From an uncultured Sphingomonadales bacterium (GTDB taxonomy: Bacteria > Pseudomonadota > Alphaproteobacteria > Sphingomonadales > Sphingomonadaceae): 32,643 bases of DNA. The notes under the pieces were generated by a model, which saw only the letters and a program-made list of their open reading frames with translations, made no database searches and had not been told where the DNA came from. The DNA lies in contig CALCBC010000058.1 of the NCBI GenBank assembly GCA_937898525.1, positions 1-32,643 of the forward strand. Reading direction: 5' to 3'. The stretch's first letter is position 1; each line of letters opens with the position of its first letter. Of this stretch, positions 1 through 6,365 are shown in pieces. Both the position numbers and the translations under genes were made by a program.

Positions 1-120
1 CCGAAGCAGCACTTCGGCTTCGAGGCGGCCGCCTGGTACTGGCACTTCGTCGACGTCGTCTGGCTGTTCCTGTTCGTCGTCGTTTACGTCTGGGGCGGCT
101 GGGGCGCCGAATACCACTAG
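1..120 (+). CDS. ctaE: Cytochrome c oxidase subunit III, C-terminal end (partial)
   Basis: Only the last 39 codons are in the window; the gene enters from the left edge and stops at TAG 118-120. The visible residues include FGFEAAAWYWHFVDVVWLFL and a final helix ending GGWGAEYH. This is the characteristic last transmembrane segment of subunit III of the aa3-type terminal oxidase, with the WYWHFVDVVW family signature. Subunit III is an inner-membrane core subunit that stabilises the oxygen-reducing subunit I. The next two genes are also oxidase-linked (DUF983 and SURF1), and the gap to the next start is only 9 nt, so this is the front of an oxidase biogenesis operon. Assignment rests on the motif plus neighbours. 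Confidence 0.93.
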   Translation, partial: PKQHFGFEAAAWYWHFVDVVWLFLFVVVYVWGGWGAEYH

Positions 121-129
121 GCCGCGCCG

Positions 130-513
130 ATGGCCGATACGCCTGACGGCACCAAAGGGCAGCCCGGCCTCGCCGAGGCTGCCCTTTTCGGTCTCTGCCC
201 GGGTTGCGGCTCGAAGACCCTGTTCGCCGGCTGGGTCCGCTTTGCCGACCGGTGCCGCGTCTGTGGGCTCGAGCCGGCGCGGTTCAACGTCGGTGACGGG
301 CCTGCCGCGTTCTTGACTATGATCGTCGGCGCGCTGATCGTCATCCTCGCGATGTGGCTGCAACTTGCCGTCGGGCCGCCCTGGTGGGTCCACGTGCTGT
401 TGTGGGTGCCGCTGACCACCGCCGGCGTTATCCTCGGGCTGCGGCTGGCCAAGGCCGCGCTGCTGCAATCCGAATTCCGCAACAAGGCTGGCGAGGGGCG
501 CGAGCGCAAGTGA
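130..513 (+). CDS. DUF983 zinc-ribbon membrane protein
   Basis: A 127-residue protein of the DUF983 family, commonly found beside cytochrome oxidase assembly genes in alphaproteobacteria; its biochemical role is not established. Near residues 23-50 it has two CxxC-type pairs (CPGCG and CRVCGLE) that look like a small zinc ribbon. Two hydrophobic segments follow, at about residues 60-80 and 85-105, so the ribbon probably faces the cytoplasm from a membrane anchor. The start at ATG 130 lies 9 nt after the ctaE stop. The last codons overlap the likely GTG start of SURF1 (GTGA at 510-513), which indicates translational coupling. A job in haem-copper oxidase maturation is inferred from context only. 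Confidence 0.85.
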   Translation: MADTPDGTKGQPGLAEAALFGLCPGCGSKTLFAGWVRFADRCRVCGLEPARFNVGDGPAAFLTMIVGALIVILAMWLQLAVGPPWWVHVLLWVPLTTAGVILGLRLAKAALLQSEFRNKAGEGRERK

Positions 514-1076
514 CCCGCCGGGTTCCGGTCGTGCCGACGCTGATCGTGGCCGCAGCCGTGGCAACGATGGTCGCACTCGGCATCTGGCAGCTTCGCCGAG
601 CCGAGTGGAAGGGCGAGCTGATCGACCGCTACCGCGAGGCGCAGGCGATGTCGGCCAGCGTGCCGTGGCCGCGCGATCCGGCCGGCCTGGAGCAGGTACT
701 GTTCCGCTGGAGCGAGTTCGATTGCGAACGGGTGCTTGGTATCCGCACCACCGCGGCCACCAGCGCGTCGGGCGAATCCGGCGTCTCCCAGGTGGCCCGC
801 TGCGAAGTCGAGGGCGGCGGCGAGGCCGAAGTCGCGCTCGGCTGGTCGAGGCCGACGCAGCAACTCGAATGGGATGGCGGTCGGGTCAGCGGGATCGTCG
901 GTCTGGGCGGCGTGCTTCACGCGACACCTCCGGCGCCTGGGCTCGAGCCGCTCGCGGTGCCCGACCCCGGCGACCTGCCCAACAACCACCTCGCCTACGC
1001 CGGCCAGTGGTTCTTCTTCGCACTGACGGCGGTGGTGATCTACGTCCTCGCGTTGCGGCGGCGGTGGCGCGGCTAG
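510..1076 (+). CDS. SURF1 family cytochrome oxidase assembly protein
   Basis: A 188-residue SURF1-like protein, an inner-membrane assembly factor for cytochrome c oxidase implicated in haem a delivery to subunit I. It shows the family layout: an N-terminal membrane helix followed by the GIWQLRRAEWK motif, a periplasmic middle region, and a C-terminal NNHLAYAGQWFFFALTAVV segment that leads into the second helix. I place the start at GTG 510, overlapping the DUF983 stop by four bases. The reading frame is open further upstream, but that part is only the other frame of DUF983. It is short for the family (often 210-250 residues), mainly because the middle region is compact. It closes the ctaE-DUF983-SURF1 operon and runs tail to tail into the SRPBCC gene. 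Confidence 0.88.
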   Translation: MTRRVPVVPTLIVAAAVATMVALGIWQLRRAEWKGELIDRYREAQAMSASVPWPRDPAGLEQVLFRWSEFDCERVLGIRTTAATSASGESGVSQVARCEVEGGGEAEVALGWSRPTQQLEWDGGRVSGIVGLGGVLHATPPAPGLEPLAVPDPGDLPNNHLAYAGQWFFFALTAVVIYVLALRRRWRG

Positions 1077-1077
1077 G

Positions 1078-1560
1078 CTATTTGTACATCCCCTCGCGCA
1101 GGTTGATGCCGTGCTCGAGCCATACCTTGAGCGCGCACAGCATCTGGCTCCAGCCCTGGCAGTTGCCGTAGCTCGCATCGAGCGCACCCTGGGTCTCGCG
1201 CCAGCCTTCCTCGGCGATCTCGACCAGCGTGCGCCCGTCTTCGAGCGCCTTGAAGGTCATCGTGACCGTCGTGTTGTAGTCGACGTCAGTCACCCCGCCG
1301 CCCTCGACATTGGGCGGCTCGCCTTCGGCCGCCTGCCATTCGAGCACTATCCTCTGGTCGGGGACGACCTCGATCACGCGGACCGGGAACGCCCCCGGAT
1401 AATCGTGGAAGTCCCACGTCACCGTCGCGCCGGTTTCGAGCCGTCCCTTCGCCCCGCCTGTGGTGAAGTAGCTCGACAGCTGCCGTGGATCGACGACCGC
1501 CTCGAACACTTCGTGCACGGGCTTCGCGATCCGGGCCGCCACCCTGAATTTCAGCTCCAT
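1078..1560 (-). CDS. SRPBCC / AHSA1-like domain protein
   Basis: A 160-residue single-domain protein of the SRPBCC (START-like) superfamily, AHSA1-like branch. The opening KFRVAARIAKPVHEVFEAVVDPRQLSSYF, with helix-grip residues at 20-35, and the later segment TMTFKALEDGRTLVEIAEEGW are typical. These proteins form a deep ligand-binding cavity; no catalytic residue can be read here, so the ligand is unknown. A purine-rich AGAGG lies about 9 nt before the ATG. The gene is divergent from an ArsR regulator, with 51 nt between the starts and an AT-rich palindrome in the gap. ArsR-AHSA1 pairs are a recurrent arrangement, in which the regulator is expected to control the SRPBCC gene. Regulation here is inferred from that layout. 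Confidence 0.85.
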   Translation of the reverse strand: MELKFRVAARIAKPVHEVFEAVVDPRQLSSYFTTGGAKGRLETGATVTWDFHDYPGAFPVRVIEVVPDQRIVLEWQAAEGEPPNVEGGGVTDVDYNTTVTMTFKALEDGRTLVEIAEEGWRETQGALDASYGNCQGWSQMLCALKVWLEHGINLREGMYK

Positions 1561-1593
1561 CGCGCGAACCTCTCGCTTGAGTCGCCGTCGATT

Positions 1594-1613
1594 ATGTTAT
1601 AAAAATATAACAT
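1594..1613. promoter_or_regulatory. Palindromic operator in the arsR / SRPBCC divergent promoter
   Basis: Two perfect 8-bp arms (ATGTTATA at 1594-1601 and TATAACAT at 1606-1613) flank AAAA. The site is entirely A/T-rich in a G+C-rich genome and overlaps the ATG of arsR (1612-1614). A -10-like TATAAA (1598-1603) lies inside it on the plus strand and a TATATT-like hexamer inside it on the minus strand, so one bound ArsR dimer could block both promoters. Operator identity is inferred from symmetry and position. Confidence 0.75.
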
Positions 1614-1965
1614 GTCAACCGAGGCCGATCTGGATGCCGTGTTCAAGGCTCTCGCCAATCCCGTGCGCAGGCGAATATGCGACGAGCTGAAGCTGCGGCC
1701 GCTGACTACCAAGCAGCTCTGCGCGAGCTTTCGCGAGCTCGATCGCACCACGGTCATGCTGCACTTGCGCGTGCTTGAGGAGGCCGGGCTGGTTGTCCCG
1801 GTGCGCAACGGGCGGGAGCGCTTCAATTACCTCGACGCGATGCCGATCCAGGCGATCCATGAACGCTGGATCGGTCCGCTCGCGGCGCAGGCCGCGGCGA
1901 AGCTGAGCGGGCTCAAGCGGGAGCTGGAAGGCGATCGGGCCGGGCCGGAACGAGCCGACGCGTAA
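1612..1965 (+). CDS. ArsR-family transcriptional repressor
   Basis: A 117-residue winged-helix protein of the ArsR family. The body reads DAVFKALANPVRRRICDEL, then TTKQLCASF and RTTVMLHLRVLEEAGLVV, which match helix 1, helix 2 and the recognition helix plus wing. There is no ELCVCDL-type cysteine metal site, so it probably senses something other than arsenite or zinc, as in the SdpR-like ArsR branch that pairs with SRPBCC genes. No Shine-Dalgarno sequence precedes ATG 1612. The start lies inside the operator palindrome and 8 nt after a TATAAA hexamer, so the transcript may be leaderless. The next in-frame start would cut into helix 1, which supports the chosen start. Confidence 0.87.
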   Translation: MSTEADLDAVFKALANPVRRRICDELKLRPLTTKQLCASFRELDRTTVMLHLRVLEEAGLVVPVRNGRERFNYLDAMPIQAIHERWIGPLAAQAAAKLSGLKRELEGDRAGPERADA

Positions 1966-2132
1966 GCATCCACCCTTTCACGGGAGGGGATTGTGGCGGG
2001 CCAGTCAGCCACCAGCGCTTCGCGAGAATGAAACGGCCCCCTCCCAACCCGGACGGGGAGAGGGTCAGTATCAGCCTAACTGGACCGGCTCGCTTGCCAC
2101 CCCCGCGACCCGCCGCTAACCGCGCAGCCACG

Positions 2133-3533
2133 ATGGAATACGTATCCACCCGCGGCAGCGCTCCTGCGCTCGACTTCGAAGGCGTCACGCTCGCCGGGCT
2201 GGCGTCCGACGGCGGCCTGTACCTGCCGCGGGAATGGCCGCGGTTCAGCGAGGCGGAGATCGCCGCGCTGGCGGGCCTGCCTTACACAGAGCTCGCTGTC
2301 CGAGTGATGGCGCCTTTCGTTGGCGACAGCTTGAGCGAAGACAGACTGCACGAGCTCTGCGCCGAAGCCTATGGCCGCTTCGCCCACGCGGCGGTCACGC
2401 CGCTGAAGCAGCTCGACGAGCGCCAGTGGCTGCTCGAGCTGTTCCACGGCCCGACGCTCGCCTTCAAGGACGTCGCGCTGCAGCTGCTCGGGCGGCTGTT
2501 CGAGGAGTTCCTTGGCCGCCGCAACCGGCGGCTCACGATCGTGGGCGCCACCAGCGGCGACACCGGCTCGGCCGCAATCGACGCGGTCGCCGGCCGCGAG
2601 AACGTCGACATCTTCATGCTCCACCCGAAGGGACGTGTCAGCGACGTCCAGCGGCGGCAGATGACCACGGTGAAAGCGCCCAACGTCCACAACATCGCGA
2701 TCGACGGCTCGTTCGACGACGCCCAGGCGATGGTGAAGCGGATGTTCGGCGACACGGCCGTGACCGGACGCTTCAACATCGGCGCGGTCAACTCGATCAA
2801 CTGGGCGCGGCTGATGGCGCAGGTCGTCTACTACTTCGCCGCCGCGCTCCAGTTCGGTGCGCCGTTCCGCAAGGTTGCCTTCAGCGTGCCGACCGGCAAC
2901 TTCGGCGATGTCTTCGCCGGCCACGTCGCGGCGCGGATGGGGCTTCCGGTCGAGCGGCTGATCGTCGCCACCAACGTCAACGACATCCTCCACCGTGCGC
3001 TCGCCAACGGCGACTATTCGGCGGGCACCGTCACTCCGACCGCCGCGCCGTCGATGGACATTCAGGTCAGCTCGAACTTCGAGCGTCTGCTGTTCGATGT
3101 CGGCGGGCGAGACGGCAAGGCGCTCGCCGAGCAGATGCGCGGGTTCGAGGCGAGCAAGGCGATGCGCCTGACCAACGCCCAGCGCGAAGGCGCCGCCGCG
3201 CTGTTCTCGAGCGCGCGTGCCGACGCCACCGAGATGGCGCAGGCGATGGCCTGGGCGTACCGCGAATGCGGCGAAGTGATCGATCCGCACACCGCGATCG
3301 GCGTCCACGCCGCCCGCGCCGCCGAGCTGCCGCGTGAGGTCCCGGTGGTCACTCTGGCAACGGCGCACCCGGCCAAGTTCCCCGATGCGGTCGAGCGCGC
3401 CACCGGCCAGCGTCCGGCCTTGCCGTCGCGCGTCGGCGACCTGTTCGACCGCGAGGAACGCTATGTCGAGCTGCCCGGCGACTACGCTGCAGTCGCCGCC
3501 TACGTCGCGGAGCACGCGACCCCGTCTGCGTGA
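2133..3533 (+). CDS. thrC: Threonine synthase
   Basis: A 466-residue PLP enzyme that converts O-phosphohomoserine to threonine, the last step of threonine biosynthesis, in the cytoplasm. The N-terminus MEYVSTRGSAPALDFEGVTL is typical of proteobacterial ThrC. The Schiff-base lysine is K112 in FHGPTLAFKDVALQ, and the phosphate-binding GATSGDTGSAAIDA segment follows. Length matches the family (about 430-470). The frame is open to 2028, but the first 35 codons have no family resemblance, so ATG 2133 is preferred; its ribosome site is weak. In related sphingomonads thrC follows the oxidase assembly genes, as here. The M16 peptidase gene often found after it is absent; an inverted-repeat element and a methyltransferase gene follow instead. 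Confidence 0.96.
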   Translation: MEYVSTRGSAPALDFEGVTLAGLASDGGLYLPREWPRFSEAEIAALAGLPYTELAVRVMAPFVGDSLSEDRLHELCAEAYGRFAHAAVTPLKQLDERQWLLELFHGPTLAFKDVALQLLGRLFEEFLGRRNRRLTIVGATSGDTGSAAIDAVAGRENVDIFMLHPKGRVSDVQRRQMTTVKAPNVHNIAIDGSFDDAQAMVKRMFGDTAVTGRFNIGAVNSINWARLMAQVVYYFAAALQFGAPFRKVAFSVPTGNFGDVFAGHVAARMGLPVERLIVATNVNDILHRALANGDYSAGTVTPTAAPSMDIQVSSNFERLLFDVGGRDGKALAEQMRGFEASKAMRLTNAQREGAAALFSSARADATEMAQAMAWAYRECGEVIDPHTAIGVHAARAAELPREVPVVTLATAHPAKFPDAVERATGQRPALPSRVGDLFDREERYVELPGDYAAVAAYVAEHATPSA

Positions 3534-3577
3534 TGCAATCGGCGCTCGCAGAGGCGCAGGGGCGCAGACAGTCCCGG

Positions 3578-3687
3578 TTCACGCGGAGACGCGGAGCCGC
3601 GGAGAGCCTCCGGCAAAGCCGCTTTGGTCATTCTCGCCGCTGGCAAACCTCCTTCTTCTTCTCAGCGTCTCCGCGCCTCCGCGTGAA
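3578..3687. repeat. 110-bp inverted-repeat element after thrC
   Basis: Terminal 19-nt arms at 3578-3596 and 3669-3687 are inverted copies matching at 18 of 19 positions; both begin TTCACGCGGAG when read inward. A short GAGGCGCAG/GGGCGCAG tandem lies just before the left arm (3551-3567). The interior (about 72 nt) has no convincing gene. The shape suggests a non-autonomous dispersed element or a large hairpin lying between thrC and the next gene. Dispersal in the genome cannot be seen from one copy. Confidence 0.6.
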
Positions 3688-3711
3688 GCGATCATCGGAC
3701 GAGACCAGCCA

Positions 3712-4662
3712 ATGGCCGAGCTGATCGAGCAACCCCTAGTCATGGAGGGCCAGGGCTGGGCCGATTACGGGCTTGTCGACAGCGGCCAGGGCCGCAAGCT
3801 CGAGCGCTACGGTCGCTACCGCTTCATCCGCCCCGAAGGCCAGGCACTGTGGTCCCCGCGGCTTGCCGAGTGGGACGCCGATGGCGAGTTCGTCCCCGGC
3901 TCCGACGAGGACGGCGGCGGCCGCTGGCAATACACCAGGTCCGTTCCGCGCGAAGGTTGGCCCCTCTCCTGGAACGACGTCCGCTTCACCGCGCAATGCA
4001 CCCCGTTCCGCCACCTCGGCTTCTTTCCCGACATGGCGCCGGTATGGGATTGGATGCGCGAACGCCTCCGTCATTCCGGCGAAAGCCGGGACCCCGTGCA
4101 GGAAAGTTCCACGTCGGAGGCACGCGGCCCCCGATCGGGTCCGGGGCGGCGGGGGTGCCTCAACCTGTTCGGTTACACGGGCGTCGGCACGCTCGCGCTA
4201 AGCGAGTGCGGCCCGGTCACTCATGTCGACGCTTCGAAGAAGTCGGTCGCCCAGGCGCGCGAGAACGCCGCGCTTTCGGGCCTCGCCGAGCGGCCGATCC
4301 GCTGGCTGGTAGACGACGCCGCCAAGTTCACCGCGCGCGAAGTCCGTCGGGGCCGGCGATACGACGGGATCATCCTCGACCCGCCCAAGTTCGGCCGCGG
4401 CCCGGACGGCGAGGTCTGGCGGCTCGAGGAAGGACTGCCGCCGCTGATCGCCGATTGCCGCAAGCTGCTCGACCGCGACAGTCGCTTCCTGTTTCTGACG
4501 GTCTATGCCGTGCGCATGAGCAGCCTTGCGATAGGCGGCCTGCTCGCAGAGCATCTTGCCGACCTGCCGGGCATGATCGAGCACGGGGATCTCGCGGTGC
4601 GCGAGGAAGGTGAGAGCGGTCGCCTGCTGCCGACCGCGATCTTCGCCCGGTGGAGCTGCTGA
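3712..4662 (+). CDS. Class I SAM-dependent methyltransferase (RlmI-like), with inserted repeat
   Basis: A 316-residue SAM-dependent methyltransferase resembling bacterial 23S rRNA methyltransferases of the RlmI/RlmK type. The SAM site reads LNLFGYTGVGTLALSECG with the acidic THVDASKKSV strand after it, and the catalytic region is DGIILDPPKFGRG, whose DPPK motif is typical of base methyltransferases. The N-terminal third carries the conserved RYGRYRFIRPEGQALWSP and PFRHLGFFPDM segments. Residues about 120-148, between WDWMRERL and CLNLFGYTG, are low-complexity Arg/Gly/Ser and are encoded by a palindromic repeat (4069-4155) inserted in frame. The core motifs on each side are intact, so the enzyme is probably functional. 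The start ATG 3712 follows the thrC inverted-repeat element. Its exact RNA target is not predictable from sequence. Confidence 0.87.
   Translation: MAELIEQPLVMEGQGWADYGLVDSGQGRKLERYGRYRFIRPEGQALWSPRLAEWDADGEFVPGSDEDGGGRWQYTRSVPREGWPLSWNDVRFTAQCTPFRHLGFFPDMAPVWDWMRERLRHSGESRDPVQESSTSEARGPRSGPGRRGCLNLFGYTGVGTLALSECGPVTHVDASKKSVAQARENAALSGLAERPIRWLVDDAAKFTAREVRRGRRYDGIILDPPKFGRGPDGEVWRLEEGLPPLIADCRKLLDRDSRFLFLTVYAVRMSSLAIGGLLAEHLADLPGMIEHGDLAVREEGESGRLLPTAIFARWSC
4069..4155 (+). repeat. REP-like palindromic repeat inside the methyltransferase gene (copy A)
   Basis: The left part (4069-4094) contains CCGGC-GAAA-GCCGG, a short stem with a GNRA-type loop. It matches the inverted copy at 27331-27356 at 22 of 26 positions and resembles the copy at 27195-27220. 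The right part (4128-4155) is a second G/C palindrome around CCCCGATCGGGTCCGGGG. The repeat is in frame with the methyltransferase and adds about 28 residues. The right boundary is approximate. Confidence 0.65.
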
Positions 4663-4666
4663 GGGG

Positions 4667-5494
4667 CTACGGCTTCGCCGGCTCGAACGGGGGCGGCGTC
4701 AGGAACCAGCCCGCGCCGAACATGCCTTCGAGCCCGATTGCCGCGTCGGGGTCGCGCAGGTAGTCGAACAGCTCGTCGAAATCGCTGCGCTGGTCGCCGG
4801 CGATGGCGATCACGCAGACGTCGAGGTTGGCCTCGAGCCGCAGCGTCTGCTTCCGGTCTTCGGGGTGGCGGATCAGCAGCAGCGGGTCCCGGCCGGTCGG
4901 GTCGAGTCCCGAGAACTCCAGAGCGTCGGCCACTTCGCGCACCTCGTTGGCGTTCGCCTGCGACAACCACAGCACGACGATCCCAGACTGGCGCAGCTGC
5001 GCGAGCCCCTCGGCGAGACCGGGCGAGGGGAGCCCCGCTGAAGTCGGCTTGAACGGAGTCGAGCCCTCGTCGAGGTCGACGATCACTGCGGGCTGCTTTT
5101 CCGGGCAGGCGAGGCGTCGTTCAACGAGGCGGCTGCTCGCGGCAGGATCGAGCAGTGCGGAATCTGCGCGCTCCTGGTCGTTGGCGCGGCTCAGCGCGTA
5201 ATCGATGAACCCCTGCCATGGATTGTCGGCGGGAATCGGCCCGGAGGGAGGAGGCAGCTCGGTGAGGTCAGTCAGGACCACGTCAGGAGATACGGTCACG
5301 CGCCCCTCCTCGCCGGTTCGTCTGGGCACCGGGGTGGCCGCGCGAACGCGCACATTGGTGCCGACCATGCCGGCCGCCGCGGCGACCGGAACCAGCGCGG
5401 CGGCAGCGATGCAGCCGCTGAGCAACGGCAACAGCGCCAGCACGGCGAGCCCCATCAGCAGGCGGCGATGTGGCAATGACCCCTCGGCACTCAC
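4667..5494 (-). CDS. HAD-like (acid phosphatase-like) lipoprotein
   Basis: A 275-residue predicted lipoprotein: a signal helix ends in LLSG-C with the lipidated cysteine at residue 28. The rest resembles HAD-superfamily acid phosphatases of the lipoprotein e(P4) kind. A hydrophobic strand leads into DLDEG (D140 and D142, motif I), S178 in VVLWLS is in the motif II position, R214/K215 are candidates for motif III, and GDQRSDF (D234, D238) is a clear motif IV. The length matches e(P4), about 274. Motif I has Gly where most phosphatases have Thr, so activity may differ or be lost. It would act at the periplasmic membrane face. The gene is tail to tail with the methyltransferase gene and divergent from folB. 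Function is tentative. Confidence 0.65.
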   Translation of the reverse strand: MSAEGSLPHRRLLMGLAVLALLPLLSGCIAAAALVPVAAAAGMVGTNVRVRAATPVPRRTGEEGRVTVSPDVVLTDLTELPPPSGPIPADNPWQGFIDYALSRANDQERADSALLDPAASSRLVERRLACPEKQPAVIVDLDEGSTPFKPTSAGLPSPGLAEGLAQLRQSGIVVLWLSQANANEVREVADALEFSGLDPTGRDPLLLIRHPEDRKQTLRLEANLDVCVIAIAGDQRSDFDELFDYLRDPDAAIGLEGMFGAGWFLTPPPFEPAKP

Positions 5495-5609
5495 GACGCC
5501 CTCCTAACCGCAAGCGGCCGCGGCTGCCCAGTGCCAAAAGGCAGAGCCGCGCCGGCCCGTTGCGCCCGCATGTTTACAGACCGGCCCGGCGCTGCCATTC
5601 GCGCTGCCC

Positions 5610-5978
5610 ATGGCCGACAGCCTCACTCTCGAGCTCGCCGACTTCGAGCACATGGTCCACACCGGGATCTACTCGGAGGAGACCGGCAAGCCGCAGCCGC
5701 TGCGCTTTTCGGTCAGCGTGCGGCTGAGACCGATCCCGCACTACGACGCCGACACCTCGCTCGATGCGAGCAAGAACTACATGGACCTGAAGTTCGCCTG
5801 CTCTCAAGCGCTCGGCGACACCCATTTCAAGCTGATCGAGGCGGTCGCCGACCACGTCTGCGAGACGCTGTTCCTGCAGGATGCGCGGGTCGAAGCTGTG
5901 ACGGTCAAGATCGTCAAGCTCGCGCTCAGCGAGGCGGACGAGAAGATCGGCATCACGCTTCATCGAGAGCGGCGCTGA
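5610..5978 (+). CDS. folB: Dihydroneopterin aldolase
   Basis: A 122-residue protein of the FolB family, which cleaves 7,8-dihydroneopterin to 6-hydroxymethyl-dihydropterin and glycolaldehyde in folate synthesis. It has the expected size and the T-fold pattern: an N-terminal strand, TGIYSEETGKPQPLRFSVSV, the YDADTSLDASKNYMDLK region, the helix KLIEAVADHVCETLF, and a C-terminal strand TVKIVKLALSEADEKIGI with the family lysine. The start ATG 5610 is the only good one in frame. Its stop overlaps the next ATG by one base (TGATG), so the two are translationally coupled. Folate and molybdopterin enzymes follow one another here, both starting from GTP-derived pterins. Confidence 0.9.
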   Translation: MADSLTLELADFEHMVHTGIYSEETGKPQPLRFSVSVRLRPIPHYDADTSLDASKNYMDLKFACSQALGDTHFKLIEAVADHVCETLFLQDARVEAVTVKIVKLALSEADEKIGITLHRERR

Positions 5979-6295
5979 TGGGGCAGGTCCTCCTGCAGGT
6001 TACTCGCCTCGCGGACACCCCGACGGAAGCGGCTGCCCGGTTCTACGCCGAAGAGGTTCCGCGAGCGCAGGAATTGCTCGGGGGGGACGAGACCCTCGAC
6101 GCGCTGGCGATCGTCTTTCCCGATGGCGGCAAGGCGCATCTCGCCTGGCAGCTGGCCGCCGTCCAGTCGCTGGCGAGAGAACTTGCCCCGGTGCGAGTGA
6201 ACGGCCTTGCCGGGGGAGCACCCGACGCGATCGACGAGGCCGTGGAGTGGCTTGCGCACGCCCCGGGCGTCACCGGGCAGGTGCTCACGCTGTGA
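5978..6295 (+). CDS. Small conserved-looking protein coupled to folB (Rossmann-fold-like?)
   Basis: A 105-residue protein that I cannot assign to a characterised family. It starts MGQVLLQVTRLADTPTEAAARFY, has a central hydrophobic stretch DALAIVFPDGGKAHLAWQLAAVQSLARELA, and ends GVTGQVLTL. The alternating strand-helix pattern (ALAIVF, then helix, then VRVNGLAGGAP) would suit a truncated Rossmann-like fold, as seen in small companions of short-chain dehydrogenases; this is a guess from pattern. It has no signal peptide or membrane segment. The ATG shares one base with the folB stop, which is strong evidence for co-translation. It lies directly upstream of moaA, with a 70-nt gap. Confidence 0.7.
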   Translation: MGQVLLQVTRLADTPTEAAARFYAEEVPRAQELLGGDETLDALAIVFPDGGKAHLAWQLAAVQSLARELAPVRVNGLAGGAPDAIDEAVEWLAHAPGVTGQVLTL

Positions 6296-6365
6296 AGCCC
6301 TGCTTCCGCCCGCTAAAGCCTGCCGCCCTTTCAATCTTCGCCCATTGGCTCCACAATAGCGCGCA

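Noticed and set aside
2036..2070. CCCTC/GAGGG hairpin or dispersed repeat before thrC
   Set aside because: The arms match only over five bases and need gaps to extend; no second copy seen in the window.
2076..3515. Long open frame on the minus strand across thrC
   Set aside because: It is the antisense shadow of a G+C-rich gene; composition is Arg/Val/Asp-rich with no domain, and thrC on the other strand is clear.
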